64,000 nucleotides of DNA from Liolophura sinensis (taxonomy: Eukaryota; Mollusca; Polyplacophora; Chitonida; Chitonidae): contig NC_088303.1 of the NCBI RefSeq assembly GCF_032854445.1, forward strand, positions 9,371,501-9,435,500, in the 5' to 3' direction. A program made the translations under genes and the position numbers. The number at the start of each line of letters is the position of its first letter. Positions within the stretch are counted from its first letter, which is position 1. The notes beneath the pieces were generated by a model. It ran no database searches, was not told where the DNA came from, and worked only from the letters and a program-made list of their open reading frames with translations. Positions 11,101-26,100 of the stretch are shown here, one piece after another.

Positions 11101-14100
11101 GATACCCATGCACCACAACAGGCAAACCTTGATACACATGCACAACAACAGGAAAAGTTACTCCATTGGATACACATGCACCACAACAGGCAAAGTTACT
11201 CCATTGGATACACATACACCACCATAGGCAAAGTTACTCCATTAGATAGATATTCACCAAACAGGCAAAGCTGCTCCATTGGATACACATGCACCACAAG
11301 GTTACTGCATTAGATACTCATGCACCACAACAGGCAAACCTTGATACACATGCACAACAACAGGCAAAGTTACTCCATTGGATACACATGCACCACAACA
11401 GGCAAAGTTACTCCACTGGATACACATGCACCACAACAGGCAAAGTTACTCCATTGGATACACATGCATCGCCAAAAGCAAAGTTGCTCCATTAGACGCA
11501 CATGCACCACAACAGGCAAAGTTACTCCATTGGATACACATGCATCACCACAAGCAAAGTTGCTCCATTAGAAGCACATGCACCACACAGGCAAAGTTAC
11601 TCCATTGGATACACATGCACCACAAAAGGGCGAAGTTACTCATTAGATACATATTCACCAAAACAGGCAAAGTTGCTCCATTGGATACACATGCACCCAC
11701 AAGGCTAACTCCATTAGATACACATGCACCACAACAGGCAAACTTTGATATACATGCACCACAACAGGCAAAGTTACTCCATTAGATACACATGCATCAC
11801 CACAGGCAAAGTTCCCTCCATTAGACGCACGTGCACCACAACAGGCAAAGTAACTCCACTGGATACACATGCACCACAAAAGGCAAAGTTACTTCATTAG
11901 ATACACATTCACCAAAACAGGCAAAGTTGCTCCATTGGATACACATGCACCACAAGGTTACTCCATTAGAAACACATGCACCACAACAGGCAAACTTTGA
12001 TACACATGCACCACAACAGACACAGTTACTCCATTGGATACACATGCACCACAACAGGCAAACTTACTCCATTAGACAGATATTCACCAAACAGGCAAAG
12101 CTGCTCCATTGGATACACATGCACCACAAAGGTTACTGCATTAGATACTCATGCACCACAACAGGCAAACCTTGATACACATGCACAACAACAGGCAAAG
12201 TTACTCCATTGGATACACATACACCACAACAGGCAAAGTTACTCCATTGGATACACATGCACCACAACAGGCAAAGTTACTCCATTAGATAGAGTGAGTG
12301 AGTGCTTGGGATTTAACGTCGTACTCAACAATTTTTCAGTCATATGACGACGAAGGAATCATTAGGGTGCATGCACGTGTAATGTCCCTCCTTGTTGCAG
12401 GACGGATTTCCACCGCTCTTTTATTTACTGCTGCATCACTGAGACGACTTACCGAAGGCAAGTAAGCCGCCCCGCCCGAGCCATTATACTGATACGGTCA
12501 ACCAGTCGTTGCACTATCCCTTCATGCTGAACGCCAAGCGAGGAAGTTACAACTTCCTCTTTAAAGTCTTAGGTGTGACTCGACCAAGGATTGATCCTGG
12601 ATCTACCCGTCCCGATGCGGACGCTCTACTCAACTGTCCTATCCGGGCCGGTCCCATTAGATAGATATTCACCAAACAGGCAAAAGCTGCTCCATTGGAT
12701 GCACATGCACACAAGGTTACTGCATTAGATACTCATGCACCACAACAGGCAAACCTTGATACACATGCACAACAACAGGCCAAAGTTACTCCATTGGGAT
12801 ACATATGCACCACAACAGGCAAAGTTACTCCATTGGATACACATGCACCACAACCGGCAAAGTTACTCCATTGGATACACATGCATCGCCAAAAGCAAAG
12901 CTGCTCCATTAGACGCACATGCACCACAACAGGCAAAGTTACTCCATTGGATACACATGCACCACAAAAGGCAAAGTTACTCCATTAGATACACACTCAC
13001 ACAAAACAGGCAAAGTTGCTCCATTAGATACACATGCACCACAAGGTTACTCCATCAGATACACATGCACCACAACAGGCAAACTTTGATACACATGCAC
13101 CACAACAGGCAAAGTTACTCCATTAGATACATATGCATTACCACAGGCAAAGTTCCTCCATTAGACGCATGTGCACCACAACAGGCAAAGTTACTCCATG
13201 GATACACATGCACCACAAAAGGCAAAGTTACTCCATTAGATACACATTCACCAAAACAGGCAAAGTTGCTCCATTTCATACACATGCACCACAAGGTTAC
13301 TCCATTAGATACACATGCACCACAACAGGCAAACTTTGATACACATGCACCACAACAGGCAAAGTTACTCCATTGGATACACATGCATCACAACAGGCAA
13401 ATTTGCTTCATTAGATACACATGGCACCACAACAGGCAAAGTTACTCCATTGGATACACATGCAGCACAACAGGTAAACTTTGATACACATGCAACGACA
13501 ACAGGCAAAGTTACTCCATTAGATACACATGCACCACAACAGGCAAACTTTGATACACATGCACCACAACAGGCAAAGTTGCTCCATTGGATACACATGC
13601 ATCACCACAAGCAAAGTTGCTCCATTAGACGCACATGCACCACAACAGGCAAAGTTACTACATTGGATACACATGCATCACCACAGGCAAAGTTGCTCCA
13701 TTAGACGCACGTTGCACCACAAAAGGGAAAGTTCCTTCATTAGATACACATGCACCACAACAGGCAAACTTTGATACACATGCACCACAACAGGCAAAGT
13801 TACTCCATTAGATACACATGCATCACCACAGGCAAAGTTGCTCCATTAGACGCACGTGCACCACAACAGGCAAAGCTACTCCATTGGATACACATGCACC
13901 ACAAAAGGCAAAGTTACTCCATTAGATACACCTTCACCAAAACAGGCAAAGTTGCTCCATTGGATACACATTCACCAAAACAGGCAAAGTTGCTCCACTG
14001 GATACACATGCACAACAAGGTTACTCCATTAGATATACATGCACCACAACACGCAAAGGTCCTCCATTAAATACACATGCACCAAAACAGGCAAAGTTTG

Positions 14101-17100
14101 ATACACATGCACCAAAACAGGCAAAGTTGCTCCATTAGATACACATGCACGACAACAGGCAAGGTCACTCCATTAGATGCACATGCACCACAAGGTTACT
14201 TCATTTGATTCACATGCACCACAACAGGCAAAGTTGCTCCATTAGACACACATGCACCACAACAGGCAAAGGTGCTCCATTAGATAAACATGCACCACAA
14301 CAGGCAAAGTTACTCCACTGGATACACATGCACCACAACAGGCAAAGTTGCTCCATTAGATACACATGCACCACAACAGGCAAAGTTGCTCCTTTAGATA
14401 CACATGCACCACAACAGGCAAAGCTGCTCCATTGGATACGAATGCGCCACAAGGTTACTCCATTGGATACACATGGAACACAACAGGCAAACTTTGATAA
14501 ACATGCACCATAAGAGACAAATTTGTTCGATTAGATACACATGCACCACAACAGGCAAAGCTGCTCCATTGGATACACATGCACCACAACAGGCAAAGTT
14601 ACTCCATTAGATACACATGCACCACAACAGGCAAACTTTGAAACACATGCACCACAACAGGCAAAGTTGCTCCATTAGATACACATGCACCACAACAGGC
14701 AAAGTTACTCCATTGGATACACATGCACCACAACAGGCAAAGTTGCTCCATTAGATATCCATGCACTACAACAGGAAAAGTTACTTTATTGGACACACAT
14801 GCACCACAACAGGAAAACTTTGATACACATGCACCACAACAGGCAAAGTTGTTCCATTAGATACACATGCACCACAACAGGCAAAGTTGCTCCATTGGAT
14901 ACACATGCACTACAAGGTTACTCCATAAGATACACATGCACCATAACATGCAAATTTTGATACACATGCACCACAACAGGCAAAGTTGCTCCATTAGGTA
15001 CCCATGCACCAAAACAGGCAAAGTTGCTCCATTGGATACACATGCACTACAAGGTTACTCCATTAGATACACATGCACCACAACAGGAAAATTTTGATAC
15101 ACATGCACCACAAAAGGCAAAGTTGCTCCATTAGATACACATGAACCACAACAGGCAAAGTTGCTCCATTAGATACACATGCACCACAACAGGCAAAGGT
15201 TGTTCCATTAGATACACATGCACCAGAACAGGCACCATAACAGGCAAAGTTGCTCCATTGGATACAGATGCACTACAAGGTTACTCCATAAGATACACAT
15301 GCACCACAACAGGCAAAGTTGCTCCATTAGATACACATGCACCACAGCAGGCAAAGTTACTCCATTAGATACACATGCACCACAACAGGCAATCTTTGAA
15401 ACACATGCACCACAACAGGCAAAGTTGCTCCATTAGATACACATGCACCAGAACAGGCAAAGTTACTCCATTGGATACACATGCACCACAACAGGCAAAG
15501 TTCCTCCATTAGATATCCATGCACTACAACAGGAAAAGTTACTTTATTGGACACACATGCACCACAACAGGAAAACTTTGATACACATGCACCACAACAG
15601 GCAAAGTTGTTCCATTAGATACACATGCACCACAACAGGCAAAGTTGCTCCATTGGATACACATGCACTACAAGGTTACTCCATTAGATACACATGCACC
15701 ACAACAGGAAAATTTTGATACACATGCACCACAAAAGGCAAAGTTGCTCCATTAGATACACATGCACCACAACAGGCAAAGTTGCTCCATTAGATACACA
15801 TGCACCACAACAGGCAAAGTTGTTCCATTAGATACACATGCACCACAACAGGCAAAGTTGCTCCATTGGATACACATGCACTACAAGGTTACTCCATTAG
15901 ATACACATGCACCACAACAGGCAAATTTTGATACACATGCACCACAACAGGCAAAGTTACTCCATTAGATACACATGCACCACAACAGGCAAAGTTGCTC
16001 CATTAGATACACATGCACCACAACAGGCAAAGTTACTTAATTGGATACACATGCACCACAACAGGCAAACTTGCTCCATCAGATACACATGCACCACAAC
16101 AGGGAAAGTTCCTCCATTAAATACACATGCACCAAAACAGGCAAAGTTTGATACACATGCACGACAACAGGCAAAGTTGCTCCATTGGATACACATGCAC
16201 GACAACAGGCAAGGTTACTCCATTAGATACACATGCACCACAACAGGCAAAGTTGCTTCAATAGATACACATGCACCACAGCAGGCAAAGTTGCTCCATT
16301 AGATACATATGCACCACAACAGCCAAAGTTGCTCCATTAGATGCATATGCACCACAACAGGCAAAGTTGCTCCATTAGCATACATGCTCTACCACGGGCA
16401 AAGTTGCTCCATTAGATACACATGCACAGCAACAGGCAAAGTTGCTCCATTAGATACACATGCACCACAACAGGGAAAGTTCCTCCATTAAATACACATG
16501 CACCAAAACAGGCAAAGTTTGATACCCATGCACCAAAACAGGCAAAGTTGCTCCATAAGATACACATGCACGACAACAGGCAAGGTTACTCCATTAGATA
16601 CACATGCACCACAACAGGTAAACTTTGATACACATGCACCACGACAGGCAAAGTTGCTCCATTAGATACACATGCACCACAGCAGGCAAAGTTGCTCCAT
16701 TAGATACACATGCACCACAACAGCCGAAGTTGCTCCATTAGATGCATATGCACCAAAACAGGCAAAGTTGCTCCATTAGACATACATGCTCTACCACGGG
16801 CAAAGTTGCTCCATTAGATACACATGCACAACAGCAGGCAAAGTTGCTCCATTAGATACACATGCTCCACCACGGGCAAAGTTGCTTCATTAGATACACA
16901 TGCACCACAACAGGCAAAGTTGCTCCATTAGACACATACGCACCACAGCAGGCAAAATTGTTCCATTAGATACACATGCTTCAAAACGGGCAAAGTTGCT
17001 CCATTAGATACAAATGAAGCCTAACAGGCAAAGCTACTCAACTAGATACACATGCACCAGAACATACATAGTTAGTCTATTAGATACACAGGCACCACAA

Positions 17101-20100
17101 CGGACAAAGCTACTCCATTAAATAGAAATGCATCAAAACATGTGTGTTAAATTACGATTTTAATGAACGTCACAAGTTATTACTGAAAAATGGTGTGTCA
17201 AGGTTATGCCATCAAACCGCTTCACCCTGTTTTGCTATGAGTATAATTCTCTTGTAGCAAAATGTGTTCTGCATTCTGCATAGTTGTATCTAATATCGCT
17301 TAGCTCAGAGCCGAAGGCTTTATATTCATCTTCTTGAATTCGATCACCACGTTGGATATATGAACAGTTGCATTCAAAGCACACTGGAGATACATTTTTT
17401 TAACTACAGACAACCTGTAAACCAGCATCGTATACGATTTGGATACTGCTGTAATTCTTTCAGCATGAACATTCCTTGCGTCTTTCCATCATCATTGAAA
17501 ACTGTTGACGGCTCCCCTTTGCACGATTCCGTCCTTATACTCGTATTGTATATACTTTCTTAGTCCTTTGGTGGTTTGTGTCACACGTCGTTTAAGGAAT
17601 TGGTCTGGCTATTATTATTATTTATTATTAAATAATGTCCGTTTCATTCTTAATAATTCTAAAAGGTTTGGCACAATAAGTACAGAGTTATGTCCAGCTG
17701 TAAAACATACCCCGTCACATCTCTCCTCACACTCAGTGAAATTGCACTGAAACTGGACTGTGTCACCCCCTTTCAGCTGGAAAGCTTCAAAATACGGACT
17801 TATCACTTCTTTGCCAATAGTCCGGAAGCCAGTGGTTTTTTTGAAGACTGTCCCATCACCACATCTGTAAATAACAAGCATTTGGTGAATTTGTGACAAA
17901 TACTTCACACGTGAATACAAATACAGGTTTCATAAAAATCAGTTTAAAAATACCAATGTACACGAAAGTCTGTGCACTATTATGCCATCATCTAGTAACC
18001 TGAAGTGTACCTAGATACTTTTATTTGGATAAATTAATTGGACAGACACCACTAAAATTAATGAAATCTTGTATGTTTGGCCGAGAGTACTTACCCAGCT
18101 TTAAGTATAGCGTAACTGCTTACTCCATTTCTGGCCACACAGCTGAGGGCTCGGAAGGCCACAACGGAATCTAGGCAAGGAGAAACACAATGCGCCTTCA
18201 CATTATTTATACCAAAAACAATGCTAGAAAATGCAAATAACAATACCAAGTACAAAAGACAGACGGAGGGAACCGGAGGAAACTACTGTTTTTAAAGACA
18301 TGACTTAGAGCTACTGCAAAACCAACGGGAGTTGGAATCGTACACACAACTTCTCTTGTTAAGAGCCTTGGAGTTGCAGTGGCCGCTATAGAGTGAGTGA
18401 GTGAGTGAGTGAGTGTCGTACTCTATCAGTCATCTGACGATGAATGAGTCTATAAAGTGCATGTAATGTGCCTCCTTGCTGCAGGAAGGATTGCCATCGC
18501 TCTTTTACCGAATGCTGCTTCACTGAGACAACTTACCGAAGGAAAGTAAGCCGCCACCGCCCGAGCCATTATACTGACACGGGTCAACCAGTCGTTGCAC
18601 TATCTTGTTAATGCTGAACGCATAGCAAGGAAGTTACAAACTTCTTCTTTTGAGGTCTTAGGTGTGACCCAACCGAGGATTGACCCTGTATCTACCACCT
18701 TCCGGACTGATGTAGAACAGAATTGGTATCACTGACCCAATTCTTAAGCAGTGCTTTCGCTCGGCTCGTGCAGTTGCAATACAATTACTTACGCCTGCAA
18801 CACATGTATGCCAATAGCCCGACATGTAAACTAGTGCTCAAAAGAAAGTATACAGCTGTTTGATCAGACATCAAATAAAAACGGAAAGAAATATATTTGA
18901 AATTATTTTTAATTCCATAAGAATATTCCATTTCACCTGAAACGTCCATACATACAGTTCATTAAATGGTGAAGGTTTGGTTTGATGGTCAGTCAAAGAG
19001 ATGTGGTGTCAACAGAACATTTACACATTTGCAAAATTCAAATGAAGCATTTTTCCCTCTGGAAATGTCATTCAAATCATGCTCAGTAGCGAGTGTGGCC
19101 TCCAATGGCATTGGTGCAGGCCACAACACGTCGCCGCATTGATGACGTCAGGCGTCGAATGACGTTAGGTGTGATTCGTTGCCATTCTTGTTGGAGACAC
19201 TCTTCCAGCTGTTGAACGGTCACAGGTGGCACTGGCAGTCTTCTGACTTGTCTGCCCAGGTGGTCCCACAAGTGCTCCATTGGATTGAGGTCGGGTGAAC
19301 ATGCCGGCCATGGTAAGAGATCGATGTTGGCGTTCTGTAGAAAGTTGTTCGTCAATCTTGCAGTATGAGGTCTTGCATTATCATGCTGGTACAAAATTCC
19401 TCTTTGCTGTTGGTGGATGAATGGCACTACAACCGTTCGTAAAACTTCATCCGTGTATCTGCGAGCATTGAGGTTCCCATGAATCACCACCAGCCTCGTC
19501 TTCAGATCGCCGCAGATGCCTCCTCACACCATCACACTACCACCTCCAAACGCTCGAACTTGCTGAACGCAATTTGGCACCAAACGTTCTCCTACACGCC
19601 TGTATACCCTAGCCCAACCGTCATTTTTGTACACGCAAAACCTGCTCTCGTCGGAGAACATTACCCGTGCCCATTCACGCCTCTGCCAGCGTAGAACACG
19701 CCTGGCCCATATCAGCCGACGACGTTGATTTTGAGGCGTCAGATAAACTCCACAATACGGTCGACGTGCCCTAATACCGTGTTGACGTACTCGACGGTAG
19801 ACTGTGTGTCGACTAATCGGGTGCCCTAGTGCCGTCGCCGCCGTTGACGTTGCCGTTACGTTCCGATTGCGGAGGTGAATGGTCCGGATGTGTCGATCTT
19901 CAGCGGGGGTGGTGACGCGTGGTCGACCGCTCCTAGGCCTGTCGGATGTAACGCCTGTCTGCCGGAGTCGCTACATAAGTCTGACGATAGTTGCTCTTGT
20001 GCAACCAAAGGTTCTGGCAATGGCGGCGTTGGTCGCTCCTTGCTGGGCCATGCCGACAGCTCTCTCTCTCTCAACTTGGCTCAAAAGTGGCATACCTCTG

Positions 20101-23100
20101 GTGTTTTTCTGACGACTGTGTACCTAACGTTTCCCGTCGACTCATTTATACCGCCAAAATGCACGTTCATGTCGTGTTACACGTGGAAGGGCCATTTTTT
20201 GATTTTATGCTAAGTTTAGGCAAATCTTGCTTTATTGGGCCAGTTTGTTCCCTGGATGGATCGGCGTTTACACGGGTAATAGGGCTCATCATGGATAATT
20301 TCTCAATTTTTTACTTTGCGCGATTTTTATGTATTTGTTTTGGTGTATACTTTCTTTTGAGCACTAGTATATGTTACAACATGAATTATCAGTTACACTT
20401 TCCAGTCAAACATATTCATTCACCTATTTAGCATACAAATACCTATTTATTAACCTATTTATTAACCTATTTAGCATAAAAGTACTGCATGCTGGCAAAA
20501 TACACGTGATTAGAAAAAAATCAGTTAAGATTATGAATGCCTGTGCCAATGTCTGAAGAGTTACTTCCGTAATAACGAATTTCAACACATTATTGTCACT
20601 TACATTAATTGAAGTAAGGTGACACTGGTATCATGTTCCTCTTCATATGATTTATGTTCCAGAATAAATGTCAGGAACGTCACATTCTCCAATACTGAAA
20701 ATTATTTATTTATTTATTTATTTGATTGGTGTTTTGCGCCATACTCAAGAATATTTCACTTATACGACGGCGGCCAGTTTTATGGTGGGAGGATACGGGG
20801 CATAGCCCGGGGAAGCCCACCACCATCCGCAGGTTGCTGGAACACCTTCCCACGTACGGCCGGAGAGCTGAAAATTAATTACATTACACTGTACTGTGTT
20901 ATAAGTACATACGTCAGTCTGAGCCTAATGAATGCCTGACGTTAATGCAATAAAGTGTGTTCTGACGAAACACTACTAGCCTGTGCCCATTGAGATTGGG
21001 TGTTCGCGAAGAATGAACAAATAAACAAATAAATAAATCAACGAACAAATTAATAAATTAAAGGACATCCACTAATACCACAGGTTGAATAACGGTTTTT
21101 AGAAATTCTTACTCGACGGATCAACTGCTCTTAATCGGATCTTCTTTCCCATGTAAATATTGTCGGTGAGAACTACCGCGTTGGTGATGTCAATGACACT
21201 AAGTTCAAAGGTCAGTTGCCGTGTCCGAGACGTCTCCGAGACGAGTTTCTGTTCACTAGGCAGAATGTGCCTAGAAAAACAGAAAAAATAGTTGTGATGA
21301 TTGAGTCAAAAAATTTTATCAGTTTACTTTTTTATTGGGGCTATTGATGGAGATAACACATCAAGGGACGTGGGGTCCATCGCAAAGGGGAGCATTGCAT
21401 ACCTCCTGAATTTAAACCACACGATGTGGATTTGAACCTCGGACCCCTTGGTCAGTGGTTATTGGAATACCAAAGAAATCAGAGATCAGCAGGAGCTGGT
21501 GCAGCCTATGGCATTCCCAAAAACCTTCTCAAAGAAGACAAAGCGAACAGGAACAATCACACCCAGTCAAGCCATCTGCATATTATAAAACTGATCGTCA
21601 CTTATGAACTGAAGTGTTTTGAACGTATGTTGTAATATGCCAGAAACATCATTTTTTTACAATATACATAATGTCTGCACATACCAAGAGTATGTCGCCT
21701 GCTGAGTTAAACTTCAAATTTTTGATATGGGTGAGTTTGATCTCACTAGCCCATTGAAACTTCGGGAATCCAAGACAAAAGCCGTGGCAGACAAAACCCC
21801 CGGGGGACAAAAACCCTGGCGGGCAAAAGCCCCGTCGTCCTACTTAACCGACAAAACATATCACACAATCCAACAAACATGATGTTAAATATTTGTTGAC
21901 AGGAATGGTGCGACTTTGTTTTCCATCTAAAAAATTGTCATCAAAGCGTACCCCACTCTGTCACTCTGCTTTCCTCTCATAAGCGTACGTTTTCAACACA
22001 ATATCGCCAAATATGATCTCTGATGTCTATAATATTATTATCGAATGTTTTTCGTCAAGCAAATAAGATTTTTATACCATTATACAAAATCTGTTTGGAT
22101 GAAATATTTCAGCATAGCATACATGTTATAGCTTACTATGATTCACAATATCATCTCGCGGCCAGTGTAAGGTATACATATTGAGTACGTTTACAGGCAT
22201 CTTATGCAATTTTATTTGTTCACGACAACAAATGTGTTTTAATTATTCGAACTTTAAACCAAATCATAGTATCGTTCACAAGAAAAAGATTATTTTTGAA
22301 TACTTTTAAAAAAGAATGAAAAAAAAATATTTTTATATGTTACTGTGGACTTTTTTCTATTTTATATTCCCTACTTGGATGTATATGATAAATAAAACGA
22401 ATCAGTGATCTTAACGTTAAATCGGTAACATTCTATATAACTTGCATAAATTACAATTTATATATAATTCCCTCAAAATCAGGAACAGAACGAATGCTGG
22501 TTGCATGTTTTTGAACTTTTACACTCTGACAGAGTGAAACCGGCACGTTTTGTTTCTTTTGTTTGCTGAGGTCGAAACTATCATTGCTACAAGTGTTTGC
22601 AATCAACCGTAAAATTCCAGGATTTGAATGTTTCAAGTTTTCTCAAACATTTACCATATACGCTTAATACTGATCGTGGGGCTTATGTCCTCCGAAGGTT
22701 TTGTCCTCCGAAGGTTTTGTCCGCGGGGTTTTTGTCCGCGGGGTTTTTGTCCGCGGGGTTTTTGTCCGCCGGGGCTTTTGTCCGTCCCCCAAACTTCAGA
22801 CATCTGATATCGGCGAGTTTGATCCCACTTGCCCAGCTAAATTTCAAACATTTGATATCGGCGAGTTTGATCTCACTTGCCCAGTTAAATTTCAAACATT
22901 TGATATCGGCGAGTTTGATCTCACTTGCCCAGTTAAATTTGAAATATTTGATATCGGTGAGTTTGATCTCACTTGCCCACTTAAATTTCAAACATTTGAT
23001 ATCGGTGAGTTTGATCTCTTTTGGCGGTTAAACTTCAAACATTTGATATGGGTGAGTTTCTCCATAGACGACAAGAGAAAATATGTTTCTTTAGCGTTAG

Positions 23101-26100
23101 GCAAGAAACAAATCTATGTGGTTAGGTTAGAGCACTTCAAGATGAACAAAAGTTTACATATATACCAAGCGTGTTCTTTCTTGTTCTACAGGCAGTTTTC
23201 TGTCTCAATTTACACGTCCCCTAGTACCATGGCTTAAGCAGAATTAGGTTAAAAGAATACAATGATGTCAAATGCATACCCATCCGTTAGCGACTCGGTG
23301 AAGGTCAGAGCCTTGCCGTGGGAGTCGTACACACAAGACAGAGTATGAATCCGCTTGTGAGTGATCACGTGACGATTTTCCTCTCCCCAACCAATCTCCA
23401 CGTCCAAGGTGTACAGGTGCCCGGATCCTTTCTCCTACAAATCAAAGATTCCAAAGAAGATAATTTAGATTTTTTTCCTTATTACTTTGTTTATACATCT
23501 TTTGTTAGTTTTCAGGAGTTATTGCTGTGTCTAAGTTGGAGAATGTTACTAATTCAACTCCTGTCAGTTTGTGGTTGAAGGAAACCACTTGAAGTAAATA
23601 TCACCGCTCAACCCGTGCAAGCGAGATCCTCAAGCCTTTTGGGTTTAAGATCAATCTTCTTGGGCGAGTGCGGCGAATTAGCGGCTGCACCAAAGGCACC
23701 AAGACAACTGAAATGATGCAGGATGAGGAAAGCCTGTATGCACTATGCTTGATGGATGATTGTAACGTGACGTCATATGGGCAGCGTTACAGCCCTGTGG
23801 TGGAGAGAACATGTCAGAAGCAGAGATCAGAATGTGGCACGAGAATTATAACATCCAAAGTAATAATACTGATTCATGACCACTTATTTATTTATTTATT
23901 TATTTGATCGGTGTTTTTGCGCCGTGGTCAAAGAATATTTCACTTATACGACGACGACCAACCTTATGATGAGAGAAAACTAGGCAGAGCCCGGGGAAAC
24001 ACACGAGCTTCCACAGGCTCCTGGGACATTGCGCCGCGCTGGTGTGCTAAGCACGAGAATGCCATATACAGCAAGAGAATGCCCAAAGAAATACGCGATT
24101 GTCCGAAGAAGTACGAGAATGTCCAGTGCTTCACGAGATGGTCCAATGCAGCACTTGAAGCTATGCACGCACAACATGCGCATTTTTTACATTACTTAGT
24201 TATTTCTTATTTGGGCATTTGCGTCCCAGTCTATGCTTAATCGGCGATAACTAATTTCAAATGTCCATTTAACGACCATTTTCACAAAACCTAAGTTAAT
24301 TTTGTTCGTTAATCCCCTTCTTTCAAGGACATATAACCTAATCAAAAATATTAGAATTACAAAGCACTGAAAAAGCGGTTGTGGCAATTCAAGTGACGGA
24401 AGCCATTTTTAGATAATATCAAAGGTTTTATTTATTTATTTATTTATTTATTTTGATTGGTGTTTTACGCCGTAAACAAGAATATTTAAATTTTATATTC
24501 CAACGGCAGCCAATATTATGGAGGGAGGAAACCGGGCAATGCCCCCCCCCCCCCCCCAAAAAAAAAAATACCTCCACCATCAAAGCTGTTTAAGATATTT
24601 TGATCCAAACGAAATAAATAAATAAAAACGAATGCGTAAACAATAGTCTGCGAACGAAACGACATCAGTAAGCCATCTAATATATTTATTTATTTGATAT
24701 TTATTTCATGTTTATTTGATATTTATTCACGAGAACATCCCTCTTGAGGTTAAGTCTATGGATCCAGGGAAAACCAAAAATCCTGACCTGAACGTGCGGT
24801 CGAACCTTTCTGGACCTATAGTCAGACCTATTACGTCGGTGGCCAAAGATTTTTTTCAAAGGGAGTCTTCAGTGCGCTCCACCATCGATGAGCCTTTACT
24901 AGGATATAATACCCGGAGTATTAAGGTAGGCCGGGTATATCTGACAGAATCTGTTTAGAACTTTAGCTTACATAAAACTGGCATTCGGTGTCTTCTTGTC
25001 CCTTTTCCAGGACACCAATCAGGTAATGATCTCTTGTCCCACGTGATATAAATGGTCGGTCCCCATTCTTGCACTTCGCTAAAGCAAATGCCGGCACTTG
25101 AGTAATCATGCGAAGGGTGGCCACGCCGTGGATATCTTCCGGACACTGAGGGCTTACTTAAAATACATATACGTGTCACACATAATGAAACGGACATAAA
25201 ACACTAAGAAATGGATAGTCCAGTTACCTATTGATGAATATTCGTCTTAACGAAATAAAGATTAATATTCTTAGAGGACGAACGATTTCTTAGTGCCCAG
25301 AGCCAATAATCATACGGAAAATAATTCTTACATTTTAAATTTAGTTTATACTGATATAAGCAAAAAACAGGCCCATTTCATTGACTAATTCTAAGATGTT
25401 GGCTTTTTAGTAGTTTCCCATATTACTTTGATCGCAAACACGACTTTCTCTCCGTCTGGGAGGCCCCTCACAAAACGATTTTTACATTGCTGCATCACAG
25501 GCACATCATGCTAAAGACACCAGAGATGACACCCTACCCGCTATGCTGACAGTGTGCCTGCTAATACTTCATGACATCATCAATCAGAGGCCCTATGTCA
25601 AACCTAACAGTGTGATTTAAAAATAGACATACATTTATGTTAGGTTCTCCAAAGCATTTCGCCCATTTAGTTCGATATGTCCATGTCATATAAAATCATA
25701 TTACTCGCTGCCCCCCAGTAAAACCATTTGATTTCACATTTGATACTCATTAGTTTGGTACTTATATGTCTCAGAGATTTCAAAGTCAAAAAGAACGAAA
25801 TTCAAGAGCTTACAGCGTGGAGCGTCTGCCTGGACAGTTAAAAGGCCAGTCTGAAAGAATCCAAATGAGAATCAGAGTACAGGAGTAATATTACACATTA
25901 ACCTGTTTTCTAAGTTTCTAATTTTAAATCTTTCTCTCGTTCCAAAACACCCACAGGATCAGTCTCCCTTTTTAAAATTACAAACAACCAAACTACAGAT
26001 TCTGAAAATTAAATGATATGTTATGTCTAGTAATACTTACTACCATTACATACTTGTATCTTGTTCTGAAGCCTTGTGTGGTAACAATGTGAGACAATTG

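Noticed and set aside
10352-17135. Many open frames rich in IHMHHNRQ or CIQWSNFACC
   Set aside because: Translations of the 38-bp array. The unit is not divisible by three, so frames cycle through the same peptides on both strands.
10352-17135. Possible CRISPR array
   Set aside because: Units are contiguous with no unique spacers, and the sequence is eukaryotic.
19479-20213. Plus-strand open frames over the transposon
   Set aside because: They are antisense shadows of the DDE transposase on the - strand.
22597-23237. Plus-strand frames of 144 and 178 codons and a 102-codon - strand frame
   Set aside because: Generated by 15-bp and 48-bp repeats whose lengths are divisible by three.
25812-25850. 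A 37-nt candidate exon with AG and GT borders upstream of gene B exon 3
   Set aside because: None of its frames joins gene B exon 3 without a stop or a break in phase.
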